NCBI GenBank assembly: GCA_002509405.1
Contig: DAVO01000015.1
Span: 1-39,561, forward strand
Direction: 5' to 3'
From: Methanomassiliicoccaceae archaeon UBA72
Lineage (GTDB): Archaea > Thermoplasmatota > Thermoplasmata > Methanomassiliicoccales > Methanomethylophilaceae
Length of the DNA: 39,561 nt
The notes under the pieces are model-generated. The model had not been told where the DNA came from and did not search any database. It saw nothing but the letters and a program-made list of their open reading frames with translations. Every line of letters starts with the position of its first letter. The first letter of the stretch is position 1. This document shows, in pieces, positions 7,924-15,881 of this stretch. A program made the position numbers and the translations under genes.

Positions 7924-8892
7924 ATGAGAGCAAAAGAGATTCTCGCTAGCAGCGCGATAGTGATGTCTGTCGCTCTGATATTTTCATTGTTACTGAATGT
8001 ATCGGGCTATTTTCCGGGGGACATACTGGTCCCGAAAGTTAGGAGCAACATAACGGTCTTCGTGCTTGCGGTTATGATGACCATTTCGCTCTCGCGTATA
8101 CCTTATAAGAATCTCGACCCGGTGAAGAACGGCCGCTCCGTGATCCGCGCCATGCTGCTGGGCCTGGTGATAGCGGCCGTCATCCCCCTTGCTGGTTATC
8201 TCCTTATGAAGGACACGTCATGGGGAGGATACTCTGCCGGCCTGGTTTTCGTCGCCGCTGCTCCCTTCGCCGCTTCTGTCGCCCCGCTTTCCTACATCCT
8301 CAGAGGGGACATGGAGCATGCCGCAAGGGGAACCATACTCGTGTATGTCGCTTCCCTCATCTGGATACCTTTCATTATCTACGTCACGTTGGGTAAGACG
8401 GTGGACATGACCGATGTTATAATCACCGTGGTGGAGATCATCGGCGTGCCCCTGGTACTTTCCAGGCTGCTTACCAAGGTAAAGATCGAAAGGGCCACCA
8501 TGTCCATAATGATGAACCTCTTCATCTCGTTCCTGGTTATACTTTCGGTAAGTTCCACAAACTTCCCGAGGGAAATGACGCCTCTCCTCCTCTTCGTGCT
8601 GATTGCAGGCCTTAGGACTTTCGCTCTGGGATCCGGTGTCGAGTACGCCGAGAAGAGAATGGGAATCAACTGGCACCAGCGCGTTACCGATGTCCTCATG
8701 GTATCTTACAGGAACAAAGGGATCGCCATAGCTATGTGCGCCGCGACGATGGGTCCCGCTGTAGGAATAGCGATGGTCGCAATAGCAACCTCGATCGTGG
8801 TGGAGATCTGCTGGGTCATCTTCATGGATTCTGTGCTGTTCTCGAAAAAGAGGATGAACAGGGAGATAGGTTCAGAAGTCAGTGATACGTGA
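7924..8892 (+). CDS. Bile acid:sodium symporter (BASS/SBF) family transporter
   Basis: A 322-residue integral membrane protein with about nine to ten hydrophobic segments. The BASS family is indicated by FVAAAPFAASVAPLSYILRGD in the middle and by SYRNKGIAIAMCAATMGP near the C-terminus, corresponding to the two discontinuous-helix regions that hold sodium and substrate. Substrates in this family range from bile acids to small organic anions; the true one cannot be told here. The gene starts 51 bases from the divergent menA start. Its last 21 bases overlap the 3' end of the convergent DUF1848 gene. Confidence 0.78.
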   Translation: MRAKEILASSAIVMSVALIFSLLLNVSGYFPGDILVPKVRSNITVFVLAVMMTISLSRIPYKNLDPVKNGRSVIRAMLLGLVIAAVIPLAGYLLMKDTSWGGYSAGLVFVAAAPFAASVAPLSYILRGDMEHAARGTILVYVASLIWIPFIIYVTLGKTVDMTDVIITVVEIIGVPLVLSRLLTKVKIERATMSIMMNLFISFLVILSVSSTNFPREMTPLLLFVLIAGLRTFALGSGVEYAEKRMGINWHQRVTDVLMVSYRNKGIAIAMCAATMGPAVGIAMVAIATSIVVEICWVIFMDSVLFSKKRMNREIGSEVSDT

Positions 8893-9792
8893 GCGCCTTT
8901 CCGTGATTTCGGTCACGGTGTCCGTATCTCTGACTTTTCCATAGAGCATCTCCGAGGTCGGGTCATATATCTTGGATGCCCGCCGGCCTTCTGTGACCCG
9001 ATTGGCATAGCAGTAGACGCAGTTGTGCATGCAGGTGTCATAAGCGCCAATGTCGATGTTCCTGACGCATCTGCAACCATCCCTTATATTCCCTGGGACA
9101 TCTTCGAAGGGTATCCCCAGGGAGATCATTGTATCCCGATCGATACATCCCCTGTTATCGACCCCGTGCTCGGGATATCCCCTGGGGGAGCAGCAGACGC
9201 TCGCATGGATCCCATACTCTCTCGATATGACACCTGCCATCCTCATGAAGTCCTCCCTCTGGAGCGGGGAGGATGATGACAGCGGTCTGGCACTTTTAAG
9301 TTCCTCGAACTTGGGATACATGTCCAAAAAGCTGAAGATACATCTCTCCGTATGGCCCGAAAGCTCCGAACAGAGAAGCCTAAACTTCCTTTCGTGATAT
9401 CTCATATTGTGCCTTTCGTCGATTATCACAGGATCATAGCGCCACATGGTGCGTTCGATTCCTATTTTCTCTGAGATCTCTCTGAACGCGTCTGCAACGG
9501 ACCCCTTGTTGGGAACTCCTGGCTCAAGATCCCTTCCATAAGGAGTTATCGTCACCTGGAATATCATTTCGTAACCCATTCCGATAATCTCGTCGAGGTA
9601 CGGCAATAACGGCCTGGGGTCCTTGGAAATGAAATAAAGACATCCCACGCTTCTGCGGTCCAGGTCCACCTTGTAGACCACCTCGTCGCATATCGGATTC
9701 CGGACCATGGCGTATCCTGCCCTTAGCCTGTTGATCAGCCATTCCGCGTGGAAAGCCGGTATGTCGGTACGCCTGCTGGCGCAGATTATCAC
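8872..9792 (-). CDS. DUF1848 family protein with a C-terminal cysteine cluster
   Basis: A 306-residue protein of the DUF1848 family, recognised by the N-terminus IICASRRTDIPAFHAEWL, the central TMWRYDPVIID and the C-terminal CMHNCVYCYAN. The last segment (about residues 256-266), with the nearby DGCRCVRN, looks like a CX3CX2C iron-sulfur site of radical-SAM type, although it is at the C-terminus instead of the usual N-terminal position. The biochemical role of the family is not known to me. The start is a GTG at 9792. The 3' end overlaps the convergent transporter gene by 21 bases. Confidence 0.75.
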   Translation of the reverse strand: MIICASRRTDIPAFHAEWLINRLRAGYAMVRNPICDEVVYKVDLDRRSVGCLYFISKDPRPLLPYLDEIIGMGYEMIFQVTITPYGRDLEPGVPNKGSVADAFREISEKIGIERTMWRYDPVIIDERHNMRYHERKFRLLCSELSGHTERCIFSFLDMYPKFEELKSARPLSSSSPLQREDFMRMAGVISREYGIHASVCCSPRGYPEHGVDNRGCIDRDTMISLGIPFEDVPGNIRDGCRCVRNIDIGAYDTCMHNCVYCYANRVTEGRRASKIYDPTSEMLYGKVRDTDTVTEITERRSRITDF

Positions 9793-9839
9793 AAAATCCT
9801 ATATGTGATGTGCATGATAAACATTCAGGAGGAAACCGA

Positions 9840-10316
9840 ATGACAGCCGACAGATTCACATTCACTTATGTGACACTTTTCGGAAAGTTCAGCATAAGCG
9901 AAGACGGCGATGGCAATATCTGCGGACTTTATCTGCCGTGCAACAACCTTCCATGCACCATCGACAGGGAGACTGACGCGATAGCGGAGGCGGCATCTCA
10001 GCTCAAAGAATATCTTTCGGGAAGCAGAAAGGCCTTCGACGTTCCCCTCTCCTATGAAGGATCTGATTTTCAGACAGCGGTATGGAAAAGAATATTGGAG
10101 ATACCATACGGTAAGACGGTCACCTACAGCGAGATCGCCTCAGACATCGGAAGCCCGGGTGCATCGAGGGCGGTGGGCACGGCCTGCGGTAAGAACGCGA
10201 TACCCGTCTTCATCCCCTGCCACCGGGTCGTACCGTCTTCCGGTGGTATCGGGTCGTATGCCGGAGGGAAGATGATGAAGAACAAGCTTCTGAAGTTGGA
10301 GGCAGAATTCCTTTGA
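9840..10316 (+). CDS. ogt: O6-alkylguanine-DNA alkyltransferase (Ogt/MGMT)
   Basis: A 158-residue methylated-DNA-protein cysteine methyltransferase. The acceptor is Cys127 in FIPCHRVV. Upstream lie the DNA-binding helix-turn-helix region (TYSEIASDIGSPGASRAVG) with the arginine finger, and downstream IGSYAGG. It removes alkyl groups from O6 of guanine by transferring them irreversibly to its own cysteine. The ATG at 9840 has AGGAGG at 9827-9832, 7 bases before it, so a longer frame from 9810 is rejected. It is translationally coupled to the AlkD-like gene that follows. Confidence 0.93.
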   Translation: MTADRFTFTYVTLFGKFSISEDGDGNICGLYLPCNNLPCTIDRETDAIAEAASQLKEYLSGSRKAFDVPLSYEGSDFQTAVWKRILEIPYGKTVTYSEIASDIGSPGASRAVGTACGKNAIPVFIPCHRVVPSSGGIGSYAGGKMMKNKLLKLEAEFL

Positions 10317-10987
10317 CCCGTATCCTCGGGATGCTTCATGATGGTAGCGACGACGGATACAGGGAATTCAACAGCACCATAATCAAAAGCGGAAAGCCGA
10401 TCGTGGGCGTGAGGATGCCGGAACTGAGAAGGATCTCGTCGGAATTGATGAAAGGAGACTGGCGCTCATATCTTTCCGAAGAAGCCTCGGTATTGGAAGA
10501 GGACCTCATCGCCGCCCTGATAATAGCCAACGCCGAAATGCCCCAGGAAGAAAGGCTGGCACTTACAAAAGAATTTGTTCCTTCTATTGATAACTGGGCA
10601 GTATGCGACATGCTTTGCGGAGATTGGAAAATCTCTCCGGAAATCAGGAGTGAACTCTGGGATTTCTGCGGGGAGATGATGTCTTCCGGCGAAGAATTCA
10701 AGATGCGCTTCGGTGCCGTCATGATGCTGACCAAATTTCTGGACGACGACCACATAGACGGCGTCCTCAGAAGATTATCGGCTTTCAGCAACGATGGATA
10801 TTATTACAAAATGGGGGCGGCATGGGCTCTTTCCTACTGCTATCTGAAATATCAGGAAAAAACCGAGGGGCTGCTCAGAACGGGCAGGCTCGGCAAAGAG
10901 GTTCAGAACCTCACGGTACGCAAGATAAGGGAGTCGCGACGTGCGGATGCCGAGATGCGCGAAAGGGTGAAGGCCTTCAGGCTGTGA
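10313..10987 (+). CDS. AlkD-like DNA alkylation repair protein
   Basis: A 224-residue all-helical protein of the AlkD/DNA-alkylation-repair family (HEAT-like repeats). The pattern is visible in YREFNSTIIKSGKPIVGVRM followed by PELRRISSEL, then DNWAVCDMLC, FKMRFGAVMML and the terminal VRKIRESRRA. AlkD enzymes excise N3- and N7-alkylpurines without base flipping. The likely start is the TTG at 10313, which overlaps the ogt stop (TTGA) and has GGAGG 10 bases upstream; an ATG at 10331 is the alternative. With ogt it forms a two-gene alkylation-repair operon covering both O- and N-alkyl lesions. It overlaps the next, convergent gene by 11 bases. Confidence 0.8.
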   Translation: MTRILGMLHDGSDDGYREFNSTIIKSGKPIVGVRMPELRRISSELMKGDWRSYLSEEASVLEEDLIAALIIANAEMPQEERLALTKEFVPSIDNWAVCDMLCGDWKISPEIRSELWDFCGEMMSSGEEFKMRFGAVMMLTKFLDDDHIDGVLRRLSAFSNDGYYYKMGAAWALSYCYLKYQEKTEGLLRTGRLGKEVQNLTVRKIRESRRADAEMRERVKAFRL

Positions 10988-11537
10988 GCTCTGAAACCTT
11001 TTGCCTTATCTTCTCTGCGTTCTCCTTTCCGATCCTTGCGCCTTTCCTCTCAAGGAAGGTCCAGTTCCTCTCCGTGCATATGGGTTCGAACTCCTTCGAT
11101 GTCACGGCGACGACCTTGCCGTCATGTAGGGCGTTGTTGTTCAGAAGTATCCTGAACATCTCCTTAGGTACACAGACGATCACCATGTCGAATCCTCTGG
11201 AGACGTATTCGAGGACGCCCGCATAGTCTTTTCTCGCCTGAGCGGCCTCGTACTGCTCCTTGTTGGACATGGCGTAAGTGTAGCAGGAAATGGCATATGT
11301 GCTAGGAACGAACCCGAACAAAGTCGATATGATACCGAAGGAAATGTTGCATTTCCCATTCCCTTCTTTGCCGAACTCGGCTTCCAGGCTCTTGAAGAAA
11401 TCTCTTACCTCGGTGACACGGCCCCCGAATATGTCCCCGGCCGCCTCCAGCTTCTTTGAAAGGAACACTTCGGAATCGTTGGTCACAATCATTACGTTTT
11501 TCTTGCCCGTCTGGGGCGCGCATTTGGGTTCCATCAT
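10977..11537 (-). CDS. Conserved-looking protein of unknown function in the hyp operon
   Basis: A 186-residue soluble protein that I do not recognise. It has an alternating strand-helix pattern: KNVMIVTNDS near the N-terminus, FDMVIVCVPKEMFRILLNNN in the middle and GKVVAVTSKEF near residue 150. There are six cysteines (for example CAPQ, KCNIS, ISCYTY and PICTERN), none in a clear metal motif. It begins one base after the hypD stop, with GAGGTGA just before two adjacent ATGs (11537 and 11534; the second has better spacing). The tight coupling suggests a link to hydrogenase maturation or nickel use, by context only. Confidence 0.65.
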   Translation of the reverse strand: MMEPKCAPQTGKKNVMIVTNDSEVFLSKKLEAAGDIFGGRVTEVRDFFKSLEAEFGKEGNGKCNISFGIISTLFGFVPSTYAISCYTYAMSNKEQYEAAQARKDYAGVLEYVSRGFDMVIVCVPKEMFRILLNNNALHDGKVVAVTSKEFEPICTERNWTFLERKGARIGKENAEKIRQKVSELTA

Positions 11538-11538
11538 T

Positions 11539-12618
11539 TCACCTCTTTGTAGAGAACCTGTAAGCTATGTTACAGCTGCCTTCCGCAGACACCATGCACG
11601 GTCCGCTGGGGTTGCTGGGCCTGCATATCTTTCCGAACATGGGGCATTGCTCCGATGTTATCAGTCCGCGGAGCACCTCTCCGCACCTGCATCCCCTCGC
11701 CTCCTCCTCGACCTGCGGAGTCTTGGATATTATGTCCTCGTGAACCTTGGTTGCATCATGGTCTGCGTACTCCGGCTTAAGTGCCAGCGCGCTTTTGTTG
11801 ATCGGAGGGAATCCTCTCCAGGTCCGGTCCACCGGCTCGTATGTACGGTCCATCAGGTCCCTGGCCTTCTTGTTGCCATGCTCTTTGACGAGACGGGTGT
11901 ACTCGTTCTCCACTTCCGACCTTCCTTCGGAGATCTGTTTTGCCAGCATGTAGCATGACATCAGTATGTCGAGCGGCTCGAAACCTGCGACGACCTGTGG
12001 CACTTTGTATTTCTCAGAGAACGGCTTGAACATATCCAGTCCGGTAACCACTGCGACATGGCCGGGCATTATGAAACCGTCTATCTTGTTCTCCCCCATA
12101 TCCAGCAACGCCTGTATTATGGGCGGGCATATCCTGTGGCAGCTGTATACCGAGAAATTATCGGGAACATCGTCCCTGTTTAGAGGTACACATGTTGAGG
12201 GAGCGGTCGTCTCGAAGCCCACTCCCACGAAGACCATGTCGTTGTCTAGGTCCCTGGACATTTTCACGGCGTCCTCCACCGAATACACTATACGTACGTC
12301 GGCCCCACCGGCTTTGGCATCGAACAGCGAACCTATCGGAGTCGGCACCCTCATCATGTCCCCGAAAGCTGTAACAGTGACACCGTTCTTCGCCAAGGTG
12401 ATCACTTCTGCGATCTCCCTGCTGGTCGTGACGCAGACCGGGCAACCCGGTCCCTGGCATATCTGAATTCCGGAATCGGTCAGCATCTGGTCCAGACCGA
12501 AACGGACGATTGTGTCCTGATGCGTGCCGCATATGTGCATTATCTTACATTCCACATTCAGTTCTCTGATGCCTTCCACGATGCGCTTCGCGGTCGCCTC
12601 GTCCCTGTATTTGAACAT
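11539..12618 (-). CDS. hypD: Hydrogenase maturation protein HypD
   Basis: A 359-residue HypD. The signature segments are MHICGTHQDT (about 27-36), CQGPGCPVCVT with its conserved cysteines, VGVGFETTAPST, and the C-terminal cysteine-rich part (RGCRCGEVLRG, CPMFGKICRPSNPSGPCMVS) that binds a [4Fe-4S] cluster. With HypC it is the scaffold on which the Fe(CN)2CO unit of [NiFe] hydrogenases is built. The ATG at 12618 overlaps the hypA stop (TGATG), so I reject the longer frame from 12657. hypC, hypE and hypF are not in the window. Confidence 0.95.
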   Translation of the reverse strand: MFKYRDEATAKRIVEGIRELNVECKIMHICGTHQDTIVRFGLDQMLTDSGIQICQGPGCPVCVTTSREIAEVITLAKNGVTVTAFGDMMRVPTPIGSLFDAKAGGADVRIVYSVEDAVKMSRDLDNDMVFVGVGFETTAPSTCVPLNRDDVPDNFSVYSCHRICPPIIQALLDMGENKIDGFIMPGHVAVVTGLDMFKPFSEKYKVPQVVAGFEPLDILMSCYMLAKQISEGRSEVENEYTRLVKEHGNKKARDLMDRTYEPVDRTWRGFPPINKSALALKPEYADHDATKVHEDIISKTPQVEEEARGCRCGEVLRGLITSEQCPMFGKICRPSNPSGPCMVSAEGSCNIAYRFSTKR

Positions 12619-12998
12619 CAATCCGCCTCCTCTATCTCCAAAGACCTGACGCAGCACGACTGTCCTGACGTGACCTTAACATGGCCTCCGCATTCCGGAC
12701 ATGAGAGCACAGGTATCGCGTGCGAACTGAAATCTCCGGCATCCAGCATAGTGACGGGACCATCGTATCCGCACCCGTCGCACGAAACCTCGATCGGCTC
12801 GTGCTCTATGCTTAGGACCGACCCCTCCAGGATCGTGCCCCTTGTGACGATCTCGTAGGCGAACATCAGCTGCTCTTCGCCCAGTTGCGTAAGGTCGCCG
12901 ATCACGATTTCGACGCTTGTGACCGACGCGACGTCGTGTTTTTCCAGTTCCTCGATGACAGCATTCACCATGCCCGATATGACAGATACCTCGTGCAC
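12618..12998 (-). CDS. hypA: Hydrogenase nickel-insertion protein HypA
   Basis: A 126-residue HypA, slightly longer than the usual 113-120. The N-terminal MHE nickel site (His2) is encoded by a GTG start at 12998, and the structural zinc site is formed by Cys73, Cys76, Cys100 and Cys103 (CDGC and CPEC). It delivers nickel to the large subunit of [NiFe] hydrogenase, usually with HypB. A TATA-like box at 13021-13028 lies about 26 bases upstream, so hypA-hypD-orf186 probably has its own leaderless promoter in addition to any read-through from nth. Confidence 0.93.
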   Translation of the reverse strand: MHEVSVISGMVNAVIEELEKHDVASVTSVEIVIGDLTQLGEEQLMFAYEIVTRGTILEGSVLSIEHEPIEVSCDGCGYDGPVTMLDAGDFSSHAIPVLSCPECGGHVKVTSGQSCCVRSLEIEEAD

Positions 12999-13020
12999 GA
13001 GGCGTGTAACACCGTAAGTT

Positions 13021-13028
13021 ATTAAATA
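13021..13028 (-). promoter_or_regulatory. TATA-like box of the hypA operon
   Basis: TATTTAAT on the minus strand in the 39-base gap between nth and hypA, centred about 26 bases before the GTG start of hypA. Confidence 0.45.
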
Positions 13029-13037
13029 GAGCGCGTT

Positions 13038-13691
13038 TCAGAGGGTGCAGGAATCGCACATCGATGCTATTTTGCAGATATGGCACTGCGGACGGTTGGG
13101 TCTGCACACCACCTGCCCGTGGCGCACCAGGTATCTGTTGATGTCGTTCCACCTGTCTTCCGGGGTGATCTCCATCAAGGCGAATTCGGTTTCCTCCGGG
13201 GTCTTAGTTTTCACCAGACCCATCAGGTTGGCGATCCTGTGGACGTGGGTGTCGACGCATATCGCGGGGATGCACATGGCATAGGACCTCACGCATGCTG
13301 CGGTCTTCCTTCCGACCATCGGCAGCTTGAGGAGCTCTTCCGTCTCGTCCGGCACCCTCCCGCCATATTCCGACTTCAGTATATTGCAGCAATCGACAAT
13401 TGCCTTGGCCTTCTGATTAGGAAATCCCGCGGGCCGCACCAGCTCGGATACCTCCCCAACATCCGCTTCCGCGATTGCGTCCATAGTGGGGAATGCTGTG
13501 AAAAGTCGATCAGAGGCCTTTCGGGTGTTGTCGTCCTTGGTCCTCTGGGACAGTATCGTCGCTATAAGCACATGGAAAGGATCGCACGGCCACTCCGGGT
13601 TCAGACCTTCCGAGGACCTTCCGGGGTATGCACCGACTTTGTACTCCTCAGACAGCGTATCGAGGATCCAGGATATGTCTTTTCCAACCAC
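13038..13691 (-). CDS. nth: Endonuclease III (HhH-GPD DNA glycosylase/AP lyase)
   Basis: A 217-residue Nth. The helix-hairpin-helix is LPMVGRKTAACV with catalytic Lys129, followed by catalytic Asp147 in VDTHVHRI. The C-terminal [4Fe-4S] ligands are Cys196, Cys203, Cys206 and Cys212 (CX6CX2CX5C). It removes oxidised pyrimidines in base excision repair. The ATG at 13691 gives a complete N-terminal helix (ISWILDTLSEEY) and there is no later plausible start before residue 70. The gene therefore overlaps the last 91 bases of folC in another frame, which is unusually long for a same-strand overlap. Confidence 0.92.
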   Translation of the reverse strand: MVGKDISWILDTLSEEYKVGAYPGRSSEGLNPEWPCDPFHVLIATILSQRTKDDNTRKASDRLFTAFPTMDAIAEADVGEVSELVRPAGFPNQKAKAIVDCCNILKSEYGGRVPDETEELLKLPMVGRKTAACVRSYAMCIPAICVDTHVHRIANLMGLVKTKTPEETEFALMEITPEDRWNDINRYLVRHGQVVCRPNRPQCHICKIASMCDSCTL

Positions 13692-14944
13692 TTCAGCGCA
13701 TCTCCGGCCATGTAGAAAGAGCCTGTCACCAATATCAATTCATCGGACCCGCGGATTGCCAGGGCCAGCTCCATGGCTTCTGCCACATCGCCCTTCACTG
13801 CTACAACATCCGAGTATCTGGCCATCGTCTCCGATATCTTGTCCAGCGGCGTGGCTCTTACAGAGTCCGGTTTTGTGAGTATTATCCTCTTGGAGATCTC
13901 AGATATGTTCTTGGATATGTGTTCGACGTCCTTGTCGCCCAGTATCCCGAAGACGACCAGGACCTTTCCGTATATTTCGCCTACATCTGAGATCAGGCAC
14001 GAAGAACCGGCGAAGGTATGGGAAACGTCCACTATGAAAGGGGTACCTTCGATCCTCTGCATCCTGCATGGCCAGTTGATGTTTCTAAGCCCTGGTTTGA
14101 TCCTGCACCTGCACCTGTAACCATATATACCGATCTTGGAAAGCGCCTCTATCGCCAACGATGCATTCCTGGCCTGGTGCTTTCCGGGGACCGATACGAA
14201 ATACTCTTCTTCCTTGTATGTGAAGCCTATCCCTTTTTCGGAGACCGAGATCAGACCGATATCTTCCGGGTCCACGCGCGTAAGTGGGGCTTTTTTTTCC
14301 TCTGCGACCTTTTTTATCACCGAGAATGCGGGCTCCGGGTTGATTGTTACGCAGGGCACACCTTCCTTGATTATGCCCGCCTTTTCAAAAGCAATCTGCT
14401 CTATGGTATTGCCGAGATATTCGGTGTGCTCCATGCTTATGTTGTTTATGACGCAGACCTCTGGCACTATGACATTGGTTGCGTCGTATCTTCCCCCCAT
14501 CCCCACCTCCACGACAGCGTATTCCACTCCTTTTTCTTTGAAATAAAGGAACGCTATGGCTGTGGTTACCTCGAAAAAGGTGCACAGCATGCCCTCTTCG
14601 GCCATTGACTTCACGTGGGGAACTGTGACCGACGCCATGCAGGCCAGCTCCTCATCGGTAATGTGCGTCCCGTCAACTGATATCCTCTCGTTGAAGTTCA
14701 ATATATGGGGGGACGTAAACAGCCCGGTCCTGACCTTTCCGTCAATCAGCACCCCGGATATCATCGCGCAGACCGACCCCTTGCCATCTGTACCTGCAAC
14801 GTGGATGCTTCTGAAGGACTCCTGGGGATTCCCGATGCGACGGAGCAGTTCGGTGATGTTTCTGAGCCCGAGCTTTATCCCGTGCACGCTAAGACCGTAC
14901 AGCCAGTCAAGGAACTTCTCCTTGTCCGCTTTCTCAATGCTCAC
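13601..14944 (-). CDS. folC: Folylpolyglutamate synthase / dihydrofolate synthase FolC
   Basis: A 447-residue Mur-ligase-family enzyme. The N-terminus WLYGLSVHGIKLGL and the P-loop HVAGTDGKGSVCAMI (about 48-62) are typical of FolC, with the variant GTDGKGS for GTNGKGS. Further family segments are TGLFTSPHI, FFEVTTAIAF, VEVGMGGRYDATN and SMEHTEYLG. It adds glutamate to folates. The start is a GTG at 14944, 22 bases below a TATA-like box. The C-terminus after ALKWLEK (about 25 residues) is encoded in the overlap with nth and may be little constrained. FolC fits an archaeon that uses tetrahydrofolate. Confidence 0.9.
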   Translation of the reverse strand: MSIEKADKEKFLDWLYGLSVHGIKLGLRNITELLRRIGNPQESFRSIHVAGTDGKGSVCAMISGVLIDGKVRTGLFTSPHILNFNERISVDGTHITDEELACMASVTVPHVKSMAEEGMLCTFFEVTTAIAFLYFKEKGVEYAVVEVGMGGRYDATNVIVPEVCVINNISMEHTEYLGNTIEQIAFEKAGIIKEGVPCVTINPEPAFSVIKKVAEEKKAPLTRVDPEDIGLISVSEKGIGFTYKEEEYFVSVPGKHQARNASLAIEALSKIGIYGYRCRCRIKPGLRNINWPCRMQRIEGTPFIVDVSHTFAGSSCLISDVGEIYGKVLVVFGILGDKDVEHISKNISEISKRIILTKPDSVRATPLDKISETMARYSDVVAVKGDVAEAMELALAIRGSDELILVTGSFYMAGDALKWLEKTYPGSSIRCLRSTKSVHTPEGPRKV

Positions 14945-14965
14945 GGAGGCTGATTACTGGAATCC

Positions 14966-14973
14966 GATATAAA
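14966..14973 (-). promoter_or_regulatory. TATA-like box of folC
   Basis: TTTATATC on the minus strand, centred 26 bases before the GTG start of folC, in the 32-base gap after the upstream gene; a leaderless arrangement. Confidence 0.45.
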
Positions 14974-14976
14974 CTA

Positions 14977-15837
14977 TCAGTCCAGCTCTTCTCTGCATAT
15001 CTCGGAGATGTATTGAGACTGGGTCATTCCTCTCTTTTTGGCGGATGCTTTGATCAGATCTGTGGTCCCTGAACCGTACTGTGCGGCCTTTTTGCTTTTT
15101 GAGGAGAGAAAATCCAGGCCCATCTCGGAGGCTAGCTCTTTGAGAACCGCCTTCCTGGAGCCCTCGTCCTTCGGCTCTAGGATATCGAACGGTATTGAAC
15201 GGGCGGCTTCGATGACATCAGGGTCCGTGAAAGGCCTGAATATCTCCTTACCAAAAAAATCCGCCGCCCGGTCTTCGTGTTCGACGACCTCCGTGAGAAG
15301 CCTTTCCATGTCCTCCGAGCTTTTCCTCGTGAATTCTTCCTCCTTCATCCCGACGTACTTATGATATCCGGCGAAGAGCTCGTCCGAGCCCATTCCTCCC
15401 AATATGGTCCTTTCTGCGGACTCCTTGGTGACACAGAACATCGGAACCTCGAACGAAAGGGTCAGCGGGGAAGTTGTATGGGTAACACGAACCATCTCTC
15501 TCAAGATGCCCTCGATGTTCCCCTCATAAAGGCGTATGCGCCTCCATTGAAGGCCGAGTTTGGTATGGTCTTCTTCCGAATTCTCCACGTCGTACGAGTT
15601 GTCGGACCCCACCGTATACAGCACCGCGCTGCGGGCGTATTTCGATGCCAGGGCAGCGACCAGTCCTGAGTCCAGACCTCCAGAGAACGCCACTGCGACA
15701 TCCTTACCGCAGACGGCCCTTCTTACTGCCGAATCCAGGGTCTTGCCGACCCTTTCCGAATATAAGCCCACGGCAACATATCCCGTCGACGGATGATAAA
15801 ACCCGCTGTCAACTATTTTTATGCGCTTAGAGTACAA
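14977..15837 (-). CDS. Asparagine-synthetase-like ATP pyrophosphatase without glutaminase domain
   Basis: A 286-residue protein with the PP-loop SGGLDSGLVAAL (about 54-65) and the asparagine-synthase motif GGMGSDELFAGYHKY in the middle. It corresponds to the synthetase half of AsnB. The N-terminal glutaminase domain, including the Cys2 nucleophile, is absent; only about 45 residues precede the PP-loop. It could use free ammonia, take it from a partner, or adenylate another carboxylate. The start is unclear: the frame opens with a TTG at 15837, and no ATG lies near. It is divergent from nikR with only 44 bases between them. Confidence 0.72.
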   Translation of the reverse strand: MYSKRIKIVDSGFYHPSTGYVAVGLYSERVGKTLDSAVRRAVCGKDVAVAFSGGLDSGLVAALASKYARSAVLYTVGSDNSYDVENSEEDHTKLGLQWRRIRLYEGNIEGILREMVRVTHTTSPLTLSFEVPMFCVTKESAERTILGGMGSDELFAGYHKYVGMKEEEFTRKSSEDMERLLTEVVEHEDRAADFFGKEIFRPFTDPDVIEAARSIPFDILEPKDEGSRKAVLKELASEMGLDFLSSKSKKAAQYGSGTTDLIKASAKKRGMTQSQYISEICREELD

Positions 15838-15846
15838 GACTTCCGA

Positions 15847-15860
15847 CAGTATTATTACTG
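15847..15860. promoter_or_regulatory. Inverted repeat at the nikR promoter (candidate NikR operator)
   Basis: CAGTA-TTAT-TACTG, a 5-bp inverted repeat with a TATA-like centre, placed about 28 bases before the nikR ATG and 10 bases from the divergent start. A protein bound here would cover both promoters. NikR autoregulation is a reasonable guess; the sequence does not match the E. coli NikR box. Confidence 0.35.
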
Positions 15861-15881
15861 CCCGATTGCGATTGGGGGACC

